From Cyprinodon diabolis (lineage: Eukaryota; Chordata; Actinopteri; Cyprinodontiformes; Cyprinodontidae): DNA of 64,000 nt. Below the pieces are notes generated by a model. The model was not told where the DNA came from. It worked only from the letters and a program-made list of their open reading frames with translations, and did no database searches. The position numbers were made by a program, and so were the translations under genes. Of this stretch, positions 12,801-25,205 are shown piece after piece. The stretch lies in contig CM060064.1 in NCBI GenBank assembly GCA_030533445.1, positions 7,485,879-7,549,878 on the forward strand. Direction: 5' to 3'. Position 1 is the first letter of the stretch. Each line of letters starts with the position of its first letter.

Positions 12801-15800
12801 TACTCCCTTGTGGCCAAGAAGACCGGTGGTTTTCGCCCCATTTTAGATCTAAGGGGACTGAATCGGTACCTGAAGGTCCTTCCCTTCCACATGCTCACCA
12901 TAACAGAGGTCCTTCAGACCATTGTGGCGGGAGATTGGCTTACATCAATAGATCTGACAGACGCCTACTTTCACGTGCCTATTGCGGCAGAACATCGCCG
13001 TTTTCTCAGGTTCGCCTATCGGGGGCGCCATTGGCAATTCCGGGTGCTCCCATTTGGGCTCTCCCTTTCCCCGAGGGTGTTTACTCGATGCGTGAAAGCA
13101 GCCCTCTCTCCTCTACAGGCCTTCGGAGTCGGGATTCTGCCATACCTGGACGATTGGCTTCTTTGTGCTCCCTCTCAGGTAGCTGCCTCTCAGGATACGT
13201 CCCAGCTTCTACTTCATGTGTCACTGTTAGGCCTCAAAGTCAACTTGGCAAAGAGTTGTCTGGTTCCATCTCAGACAACCACCTTTCTTGGGATGCATCT
13301 GGACTCCGCTACCATGATGGCCCGTCCATCTGTTCACAGGGTGGACGACATACTCCAGCTTGTCCGTCGATTCAGACTGGGCAGGGAGTTTTCCTACATC
13401 ATCTTCCTGCGAATGCTGGGAAAACTGACATCAGTCACTCGTGTCGTGCCCTTAGGGCTGCTCCTTCTGCGTCCTTTGCAGCGATGGCTCAACAGCTGTC
13501 GCCTAGACGCCAGGCTGCACAGGCATCGCAGGCTGATGGTGACCAGGAGCTGCCTCCTTCCCCTAGCTCCTTGGCGAGACGGGACCCTTTTGTCCAGTGG
13601 TTTTCCAATGGGGCTAGTAGTGTGTCGAAGGGAGGTGGTCACCATCGATGCCAGCCTCATGGGCTGGGGTGCCGTGTGGCAACACAGAGCTGTTCGGGGT
13701 CTCTGGGACCCAAGGGAGCGCACCGAACACATAAATGTGCTGGAGCTGCGGGCTGTGCACATGGCCCTCAGGTGCCTTCTGCCCCACCTAGAGGGAAGGC
13801 ACGTGCTGATTCGGACACCTCTGTTGTTCATATAAACCGCCTAGGTGGGACCAGGTCAGCACGTCTCTTGAAGGTGTCGAGGGATCTCCTGGAATGGGCG
13901 TTTCCCCGTCTGTGTACCCTGCGCGCAGCTTATCTGCCAGAACGGCAGAACCAGGTTGCGGACTCTCTATCCCGCCAGGCACCTGCTCCGGGAGAGTGGT
14001 CTCTTCACCGAGACGTAGTGCGCATAATCTAGAACCTCTTTGGGCAGGCAGAGGTAGATCTGTTCGCCACGGAGGGGTCGACCCATTGCCCCCTATGGTA
14101 TTCCCTAACCGGGATGGCGGGCGCACTGGGCCAGGACGCACTGGCTCATCCATGGCCGCAGGTTCTCCTGTATGCCTTTCCATCCCTCTCACTGATTTGG
14201 CCGACTCTACGTAGGGTTCTCGAGCAGGGCCACAGAGTGTTGCTGGTAGCTCCGTTTTGGCTAGCGCGGCCGTGGTTCCTGCTGCTTTGGAGTCTGTGTC
14301 ACGGTACTCCATGGCGTCTTCCAGCAAGGAGGGATCTGCTGTCTCAGTTGGGGGGACAGATATGGCACCCCAACCCTCAACGTCTCCAGCTGTGGGCATG
14401 GCCCCTGGGAGGCTGACTGGGTGTTCAGAGACACACCATTTAGAGTGCTAGGGCTTCCTCCACTCGGCTGCAGTATGCTAACAGATGGCACCTCTTTTCT
14501 CAGTGGTGCTCTGCCCACAATGAGAACCCGGTTTCCTGCTCGGTGCCCACTATCTTGGAGTTCCTCCAGTCTCTCCTTGATAAGGGCCGCTCTCCTTCGA
14601 CCCTTAAAGTGTATGTTGCAGCAATTTCAGGTCTTCACCGAACTGTTGACAACTGTACAGTGGGGCGCCATGAACTGGTTTCACTTTTTCTGCGTGGTGC
14701 TCGTAGGTTGCTATCGGCCAGCTCCACGAGCCCAAGATTGGGATCTGCCGTTGGTTCTCACAGCTCTGTGCCACCCTCCATTCGAGCCTTTGGCACAAGC
14801 AGAACTCAAGTGGCTTTCCTGCAAGACTGCTTTCCTGATGGCTATCGTCTCAGCTAAGAGGGTCAGCGAGCTACATGCTCTTTCTGTCAGCCCTAGGTGT
14901 ATCAGGTGGAATCCAGATGGCTCTGGTGTTAAACTGTGGCCTAATACTGCGTTTGTGCCTAAGGTGTTGTCTCCTTTTCACCGTAGCCAGCCATTAGGTT
15001 AGGCTTTCCTCTTTCTAAACAGCGTCTGTCCCATTGGATTGTGAGTGTCATCTGCCACGCCTACGCTGCAGGTCACTGCTCCCTGCCAGTCGGTGTGAGA
15101 GCACATTCCACCAGGAGCATCACCGCTTCCTGGGCTGCTTTGAGAGGGGTTCCGCTGGAAGCAATATGTGCTGCTGCTTCATGGGCTTCCCCAACCACCT
15201 TCACCAGGTTCTACAGTGTCAATGTGGCTGCCCCTCATCCCCTGAGTCAGGTCCTTTTACAAGGTTCTGCTGGGCCTCCTCTGTGAGGTATGTGCTCAGG
15301 ATTCCTTGTGACATCGTTGGCATTAGTCATTCAGTGCTTTCAGCACCGCCCTCTGGCGGTCAGTAGGGATGAAATAGAATGAAAGTTACGTATGTAACTA
15401 CGGTTCTATGAATCCCGGATGACCGCCAGAGCAAAGGATGACACCAGGCTATATAGCTTCTGAGTGGTCATCCGGTGTCACAGGTGTGACTCTGTTGGTA
15501 TAATTACTCGAACTGCGCATGCCCAAAGGGAACATTCAGTGCTTTCAGCACCACCCTCTGGCGGTCATCCGGGATTCATAGAACCTTAGTTACATACGTA
15601 ACTTTCGTTTTATATATAAAGTATATACACCAAGTGTCTGTCCTAGTAGCATTTAGCCCTTTTTTATTCTAAATAGAATTTCAGCACCGGGTGCAATAAG
15701 CAGACAAATGAATGTGGCACCCGAACAGTGCGGCTTTAACAAACTATGAATGACTATAAAGAGCCGAACAGTCCTGCAATGCCTTGTGGTAAACAGACAC

Positions 15801-18800
15801 TCAGGTTAGCCGTGGACCAACAGATATTAATTAAATAAACTGATCTTCATTAGCTCTGAGTTCTAAACAATCATACTCAGATCACAAAGAAAGAGATTAT
15901 TCTTCCTTGCAAACGCAAATAGAGACAGCAAGAAAGTACCAATAAAATTCTGCTATTTATAATATACTTTCTACTCAAGATAGTAGAGACTAAAAATAGC
16001 ATTGCCATCACTAGCATCAGTGTTAATAAGGACATTTAATCAAACATTCATGAAGTTAACTTGTGTGAACACCTCTGCTTCACTTCATTGAACACCAATG
16101 TTTTTACTGGATTCCCAGCGCTGCTCTAGTATTCTCTCTCATGGGATCAAATGTTATGTGTTTTTTTTTTCCTTACATTGGACTTTTCTTCATCGTTTTC
16201 ACACTGGAAGATTCTAACTGGCTTAGCCACAGTAGGCTACTTACCCATTTACCCTCTGCGCACATGTACAGTATTTTATCTGCATTGTTATTGTAAATAT
16301 ACACAAAGGACATTATTTACTAACAAACTGATCAAAACAAGGGAAAAAAGTAGCAGCGTAAAACACAAAAATAATAAATAATACAAGAGAAGCACACGCT
16401 AATATTTCAGAAAAACCGTGTACGCAACCAGAGGGTGTTACGTATACATTTAAAAACTGACAAATAATGAGACTCTGCACCTTTCAAGATGTACGTCAGC
16501 CTGGTTTCTACAGGAATTCACTAAAAGTTTGATGTTCAATTTTGATCAAATCCAAATATCTGACTAATGCTAACAGGGTCTTGTTGTCTTACCTCAAGGA
16601 GAAATCCAGCATGGTTAGGACCAACAACGCACTGCTTTAAGGTGGCCTGTTCCAGCAGACTAAGATGTGGATGACTACAATTAACAAAAAGAAGAATAAA
16701 CATCATTGGAGGAATAAAGTATTGACTGGATTCCAAAGTCAGAAAATACTATTGGGATGTCCTGATATTAGACATATTCTAATCAAGTATGAGTTCTGAC
16801 ATTTTAGTACTTGCCAATACATCGTACCGATACAGGTGCTAAATAAAAGCATCGTCATATTTAAAGTTTTTAACCTTATCATCTGAAATGCTAAGCTGAC
16901 AAAGTCAGATTTTTATATCTGACCCACTACAGATTATTTGCAGTAGAATGAGCTTTTTCCCCAACAAGCAAAGGCCTCTTGACAGCTTCAGCTACAGTAC
17001 ACTTAACTGTTTTGACTCCAATCTTTGTTAAATACAGAAACGGTATCGGTTCAGACTATCGGGTAGATTTTACAAGCATAAGCATGAGAAATTGACACCA
17101 GTATGGGGCCCGATACCAGTATCGGTACATCCCTAAAATACTACAGTCACACAACTCACCTGTTGTAGCTGTATTTGTTGAGTTTCTCCGAGACTTCACG
17201 GAGCCTAGAGAAAAGAGACAACTTCTATCAGACAAAGAACCAGATTCATGTCAAACAAAGAAAATATCATGTGGTTCATGTGTACTTCAGAGCTCTACCC
17301 ATAAAACCCAGGAAGCTTCTGACTGGGCATATTATGCAAAAACTGAAAACCAAAGCAGACGGCCCACATTCAGACAGAAATCATCAAGACTGAAATAATA
17401 AAAGGAGATAAAATCCATTCAGGTCTCATTATTACTAAACCATTAGGAAACAAACCAATGAGCTTTAACCTTCGTAAACGCTTGACAGGGGAATGAGTTT
17501 GCATTAAGACTGACGTCACATGTCCCATCATCACCTTCCACATGGAGGATAATGGTGGGACATGTGACATCATCATTTGGTAGAGATTCTTTCCACATTC
17601 TGCAGCGGGAAGAAAAGAGCCAACCAATGGGAACATTTTCCAAACATATAGAGAAGAAATAAAGCAAACATCCTTCAGTTAAAGCCTGAACCACAAAGTT
17701 CCTGCATACAGAAGAAGTAACTACAAGCTAACAGCAGCTCTCCTGTCTTCAGGGCTAAATGGTCCGACTCCCATTCTAGTTCCTAACACTTTAAAAGCTC
17801 CCTCCCACATGAATATCAAGGCGGTTTTCTTTGCCTTTGTTTCCTGATAACCGCACTCATTTCATGTCAGCATCACTGACTTTGGTTATTAAGAGAGCTG
17901 TTAGCAGTTGTGAGATCTGAGATCAGTATCGACACAGAGGTTGTCCCCTAATAACCTGAAATAAAGAAGAAAAAAAAAAGTCTTTTTCCTTCTCTGTGTT
18001 AAAGGAAGACCTTATTTCTGAACAGAATGAGACAAACTGAAAGCTTCTTGAGCCACTTCTGTCTTCTAAAAACTGCAACACACTAAAGTTGTCTAAAAAA
18101 AGCAAACACTGAAAACTAAAAAGAATGTCAATGAGACTTTGGCCGTTTCTCAATATGTGTACTTGTGTGTTCTCATGAATCATCAGCCTCAGTCCTAGTG
18201 TTCCCATTCACAAGAACAGCAGACCGAGAACGGACAAAGTCCCTGGTAGGGTTGTCACAATACTAAACTTTTCAACCAAATACCGATACTAAGGAAAATA
18301 TTCGATACTCTATACCATTTTCGATACCACAAGGATAAAAACAAAAACTCCAAATTCTACAGAAATATTTTCATTAATAAATCAAATACAATAAATAAAT
18401 ACAATAAAAAATAAGAACAGTATTTAGAGGTTGTATGCTGTGCACAATATTAAGTAAGCTTGATAGAAAACTTATAAAATTAAAATTAAGTGTCCTTGGC
18501 TATGCTTTACACATATAACAATGACGCTAGCCAAACCAGTTAAGAAACAAAAATCATTCTCAGCAGCAATAAAATCAAAGTCTGAAACTGAAAAGTGCAC
18601 AGAATTATTCAATCACACAGTGTTCTGAAAGTGCATTGTCCTCTATTCTGCACTTTAGTTGAATGACTGCTTAAGTGCCACTGGTGGTGGCACTGTATCG
18701 ACACTTTTAAAAATGAGTATTGTATCCGGATACAACGTTTCAGTATCAATACTTTTTTGAGTATCGATACTTTTGACAACCCTAGTCCCCAGATGTTGTT

Positions 18801-19226
18801 CTCACATACCACCCCCCACCCCACCCCGCAGCAGCAGCTTCCAGGTTAGCGCTCACAGACTGTCAAGTTAAAAGTTCTCTTTTCTGTTGCTTTTTTTTTC
18901 AATAAAAGTATGTTTCAAGATCATTTGAGGCAAGAACATTTTACTTTTAACCGTCACTATATGGCTCATTTACAGATTTAGTGCCTAATTTCAAAAATTT
19001 CCAAAGTTGAGAGGACCACAGCAACCAGCAGACCTCCAAGGCTAACAGCAGCATGGTCTAATTGTAGCCCGTCTGCAGCAGCCCTCTGTCTGCATAGCCA
19101 TATGTGAAGTACCGCTGGCACTGATGGCGACTTTTTTTGTTTTATTTGGCAAATGTTCTTTTGATTTGTCTATCTGAAATGAAAAAAGTAAGAATTTATT
19201 ATTCTAGGAGATAGAATAAATAAAAA

Positions 19227-19315
<89 letters not shown>

Positions 19316-22300
19316 AAATTAAAAGGGACAGTCAGTAAATCCACTACTAAAAGTGTATTTTTGTCAAAAACTTACTCAAGTATCTTTAACTAGGTAAATG
19401 TAACCAGATACTATCCACCTCTGCAAGTATGTACAGTTAATCAACAGATGGTGGGAAAAGCAATAACTGCTGATATTGTTGTTCTAAATGTTATTAGTTT
19501 ATTCAATGCATCCAGCCTGACTGAAGCATCACCCTCAGACTGTGAAAGGACCAGTTCCTTCTGCCCAAAGTGCTGGAAGTACTGGCAAGAAAAGCATGGC
19601 GTTTCAAAAACATTGATTCATTATAACTAAGGCAGGTACTGCTAATTAGGGATGGGCGATATGTTATCGTGTGCGATATATCGTCAAAGAAATCCCTAAT
19701 GGTAACAATTTGTCATCTCGCGATAAAAACGATAAACTCCCACCAGTGACGTATACTGCGCGTGACACACCTGCAGTCCAACTCACGTGCGAGCCATGCG
19801 CAAACAACAAACATGGCGGAAGGTGGAGGAGACGTGCCCCAAGACCTAGTTCCTAAAAGAGGCTCCAACTCCGTTATCTGGAACTGGTTTGGATTTAAAA
19901 AGTCTGATACGGAGCAGAAAGTCGTAATATGCAAAGTTTGCAGACAACCTGTGACGGCAAAGGAATGCAACACTACCAATTTATTTCACCACCTAAAACA
20001 CAAACCGGAATATTATGCTAGTCAGAAAATGCGCTGCGATGCAGCTGAAGCCTCGACTTCGAAAACCTCTGTTAAGAAACCGACTGCCACTCAAACAAGA
20101 CTTGCCGACGCGTTTGCTCATTCCACACCATATGACAGCCAAAGCAAGCGATGGAAAGAGTTAACAGAGGCCGTTGAGTTTTGCCTGGCTAAAGATATGT
20201 TGCCGCTTCAATCACAGATTGAGAGGTATTTCAGTTTTTATATTCTTTTTAAATTTATTGAAATTATTTTTATTTCATTGTTTAGCATGCTGACGATCCT
20301 GCTAGTCTTATTTGTACGTTCTTGCACAAAGAAGTATTTCAGGTTTTACATGTTTGTTGGAATTTATTGAAATTATTTATTTCTATTTTATTATTTCGAT
20401 TTTTCTGTTTTTTTCCCTTTATTTATGATGCCATTTGCACATTTTTGTAGCCCAACAGCAAAAAAGGTTGTTACAGGTTGATATAACATTTGAATTTTAT
20501 TTTTAGTGAAGTGAGTGTAATGTATGTTAGAACTTGCACTGGTATTTATTTATCCAATATATGGCATGTTCCAGCAACTGGTAATTTACACATCTATTTA
20601 TATTAGGAGATGATTACTGATTAGTTTTAATTTTCAGTGAAATACTTTTAAGTTCTGTTTCTCAATTTATCAGGTTGTATTTACAGTTGCACTACTTTGC
20701 AACTTTTATAAGCCAAGTTATATTTGCTGTAAAGCATTTAAATAAATTTGAAATTTGTTCTCAGATTTCAGGCTTGTTTGATTGGTTTGATACATTAGGC
20801 TGATATTGTGTTTTTGTTTTGTTTTTTATCGTCACTTATTGTTATCATGGTAAAACCTAGAAATTATCGTGATAAATTTTTAGTCCATATCGCCCATCCC
20901 TACTGCTAATATTTTTCCAATCTTACAGATTTTTTTATTTTTATCATATAGATTAAACCAAAAGGAGGTGCTAACTTTACCTCCAAAATGAAAAGAGAAT
21001 ATGAAAAACATGCATCAGGCTTCTCATCCTAACGTGGATAAACACCACAGCCACTCCTGAATGAACTAGCCCTGGCCAAAGAGCAGTGCATTCCTTTTTC
21101 ATCTTTATACAATTCAGCTCAACCTGTCTAAATGTGTGGTACTGTGAAGAAACCATGTGTGTGATGCACTGCTCCACATGAGCACCCATGAGCTGGCAAA
21201 CTGATCACCACGTCACACCCTGAAGCCAGCTCAACCCTTTATAAATAGGCCAAAGTTTGGTTGCGACTTTGTTCTCTGGTGGCCTAGAGGCTACACTTCA
21301 AAAACCTTTAGGGATGTTAAAAGTGTTTTAACTAAAAAATGTTTTAAAACAGAATAAGGGAAAACATGATATAGTGCTTCCCTTTCACTAAAGTCAGTAA
21401 TAACCTCTGCTATTTGGAGCTAAAATAGCCTAACAGGAACAAGGCTTAGTTTTTCTCTTCCTACAAAATAATAGAATGAAAAACATGGCAACCATATGGT
21501 AAATATTACCGTATACAGATTGGACTCCGGTTTCTGTTTCACACACAGCTTTCAGAACAATGCATATCACCCCACTGGAATCAGATCTCTCAATTGTGGA
21601 AATAATATTTTTTTCTTTTAATCAAATGTAAATGCTAATATTTTCCATACTTAACTCCACATTTCTTGGCCAGAGCAAATCGCCAAAATGTTCATCTCTA
21701 TAATTCTGACTTGCAACAGTTTAGCAATCATAAACTGCAAAGCAAATGAACAATCCCAAAAATAGTCATAAAGAACAGACAGTTGCCCACACAGCAGTGC
21801 TCTCTCTGTTTGCAGAACAATCTTAAAACTCATCCAGTAAATTCAGGGACTTTAGTCAATGTTTCAATACCATCCTGTTCGACAGGAACCAAACTTTTTA
21901 TATGAATCATGTGATAGAAGGCGCCTGAATCTCCAGTCATCACCATTGGACCTCAGGCTTCAAAGGTCGGAAAGTCTGCAGAATAATAATTTGAAGTATA
22001 GAGATGATCATATCAGCTGTGATATTTGCCTTCTGTCTTTATTCCACTCTGTGCTTTCATCGCTCTGCGACCTTTAGCAGTTTGGTCAATGCACTTGGTC
22101 TCCACTGAGAGCAGACTCTTTCCAACTGGCTTAATATTACTACCATGCAACATTCATGTTGATTACATTTGGAATATTACAGACGACACTTAAAATGAAT
22201 ATTGCTCACACCGATGGTGCGGCAACAATTTCCAATTTATGCTTTAACATAGATCTTGTCTAGCTGTTCTTTAGCTTGTTGTGTTTAGCTTTGTACATTC

Positions 22301-25038
22301 ACTTCTTAATAGGTTATAAACCTGTAAAATATTTTAATATTTTAAAAGTTTTAATCAAACTCAAACTATTTTAAGCACAGATTAGACTTCTGCAACCACA
22401 AACATCAAATGTCACTTGGGTCTGGTCGTGAACCACTTTTGCTGGTATGCTTCTGCACCGCCGGTCTGCAATTTCTAGGGACGCACAGCAGCGCAAGGGG
22501 GAGCCTATCCAAGAACTTGTAAGAACTTCAGCGGCGCCAGCGGGAGTTTATTTTCCAAAACAACAATGGTGCGTCTGCAAGATATCACGGTCACTGAGAT
22601 GGATCTAGAGTTGCTAGACATCGAAGAGGAACAGATTCTGTTAATGGAGTTGGCAAAAATAGAGATTAACCGTTTGTCGTAGTTGCCCATTGTAGTTGTT
22701 CCTCGGTTTTTAAAAATGGTGTGCCCTGGCACCAAATTGAGAAGGACAACCACACAGACATACCAAGGTCCAATCACAGCTGATTTTTGTCTGCGCACTT
22801 CTGCTTGAGATCTGCGCGGGTTTGCGACCACCCGACGCGTAGTCAGGATTTTTTTTTAGGTGCGCACAGAGACGGATTTGACGGTTGCAGAGGCTATGCG
22901 TCAGAAGCATAAATTGGCCTTAAAACTATAAACAGATCCAACTTTTTATGTCATCTTAGAAATATTAAGAGAGCACAAATATTTCCCTTTCCTAGCCACA
23001 CCCACAACAAAAGAATTCGGTAAGTGAGAGACATGAAATGTAAAAGCAGAAAATAATAAAGAGCCATTTTAAGAATTTCCTGCCATATCAAAAATCGCCT
23101 CCAACCTAAATTACTTATGAAACAAAACTCATAATCTCAATGTAAAAACTGCTGTTGACCTATTTAAAGTAATTCTGTCAGTAGAGAAAATAGTCTGACC
23201 ATCTCTATCTAAACATTAAGACACGTCCAAAGTTTCTGTCATGAAGTCCTGAGCGGCTCACAGGATTACTTCACACCAGTGCCTAGACCATTCCATTCAA
23301 ATGTTTGTGATGACTGAGTCAGTAATCACAAATAAACATCTTTCAAACTGGAAGAGGCAAGGCTATTTACTGAACTTTGTTTCTAATGAAATGACTGCAC
23401 ATAAAATCATAAAGGGACACAAATGCAGCAGCATTTTAGCAGCACGGGACCAGCTTTCAGCCTTTTAAAGCATATCAGTAAAAAATGACAAGCATGTTAT
23501 AGAGCAGATTAAATGCAAGCTCACGCCTTGAAATGATATGGAGTTTAGTATTTTTCTAAGGGCATGAGTAAAAGAAGAAGAAGAAGTTACTCATAAGGCT
23601 TTTAAATCTGTCATTCTCTTAATTACTAATTAACTGTACAGAATCCCCACAAACTTTTTTTTTTTCCCCCTTCCTGGCTGGTTTTATGAGGTAGTCATTT
23701 GTAAAGATACATCGACGAATCAGCCGGTCAATATTTTTGGCCAATATTAGGGTTATTGCATTGCCGTTCCCTCAATCTGCAATTTAGTATTTATGTTTTT
23801 TTTTTACTTGTTAATGAATGTTTTTCTTTTTTTGTTTAAACTGATACTTATTTAACATTTGTTATCATTGTGTCCCTTTATAGCAGGGGTAGCCAATTAA
23901 AACACACTGGGGTCTGAACAAAGAAAATCATCAACCAGTAAAGGTCCGGAGACACTTTACTTATAATCTGTTACTTTACACAGCATTTAAAACTGAAATA
24001 AAATGAGATTTTTAATGCATCCATGTTATACACTGACTTTTTAAATAGAAAATATTTTTTTTAAGTTCATTTTTCCATTGGTTTTTTTTTCAGTAGAGAT
24101 CAATTTTTAAGTTTGGTATATAGGCAATTTCCTGATTCACATATTTTATAAAAACAAATTAACTTATCATTTATTTTATTTATTTATTTCATATGGCTTA
24201 ATGAGAGCAGTGGGCTTTATGCTGCCCTGCAAGGCTTTAAACCTGGGTTTACATGGAGACAAAGCCATCTAAAGACCATATCAAGGTGCTCATTTTGAGC
24301 CTGGTTCCATATTTATTTTTGATTATGTTCGTGGTGGAGAATCCTGCTTCACAGCAACAGGTTGAGCCAAACATACTCTAAATGTGCAGGGTCATCTTTG
24401 AGCACCATTTCACTCTTCTATCACTAGTTCGCCAGTTCTTGCAGCAGTCCACACCACTTTCCTTCACTTTTTCCTCATCTTCTTCTTTCCCACCACCTCG
24501 CTTGCCACAGGTTTTCCTGCTGTGTCTAAAAGTAGCAGCAACCCAGACTGACAGCAGCTCGTTGGATCATTTGTATCACATGTAGCCTGGTTCCAGGGGG
24601 ATTTACCGTATTAACAGGAGAAGCAGCGCAAATGAAATTCGACACTGCCGTCGGACAACATGCGGTAATTTAGAAATGTTTGAAATCAGGTTGGGTCCGG
24701 ATTAGCCAGCAGGTGAATCTGGATCCGGACCGCGGTCCGCCAATCCGTGACCTCTGCTTTATAGCATGTAAACTGAAGAAAGAAAAGCAATATTGGCTCT
24801 AAGAGTCGGACCGAAAACATCTGCAGCCCATATTGGGAATCCGACTAGATTGAAAATAAAATTCCTTTAAAAAAAAATCAGTTGATCTATAGTGATTTGT
24901 TTTGAAATTCAAAAAATAAATATTATTGCAAACTATTCACAAATATAGCAGCACACCTGGAGGCAGCTGCACAATTTCTAGATAAGGGGTTGATTCTTTT
25001 TATTTTTCTTTATAGTGGGATTCCAAATGCATCCTATA

Positions 25039-25085
<47 letters not shown>

Positions 25086-25112
25086 ATATATATTATATAT
25101 ATATATATATAT

Positions 25113-25205
<93 letters not shown>

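Larger units (their letters stand above)
9455..15607 (+). mobile_element. DIRS-type tyrosine-recombinase retrotransposon, full length but broken
   Basis: A 6.15 kb element antisense to UBR5 in intron 3. It has the DIRS structure: inverted terminal repeats (9455-9605 and 15429-15607), an internal complementary region beside the right repeat (15355-15428), and in order a CCCC-box gag, RT-RNase H and a tyrosine recombinase. DIRS elements integrate by recombination through a circular intermediate, so no integrase and no target-site duplication are expected, and none is seen. Frameshifts, TAG stops and a deletion inactivate all three reading frames. A 400-bp TTAA-flanked MITE is inserted between leader and gag. 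Ends were set by matching the terminal sequences to the complementary region. Confidence 0.93.

Noticed and set aside
13788..14399. 203-codon minus-strand frame
   Set aside because: It lies opposite the DIRS RNase H region, whose plus strand shows recognised motifs; no similarity on the minus strand.
9455..15607. Endogenous retrovirus or gypsy LTR element
   Set aside because: Termini are inverted rather than direct repeats, there is no protease or integrase, and a tyrosine recombinase is present.
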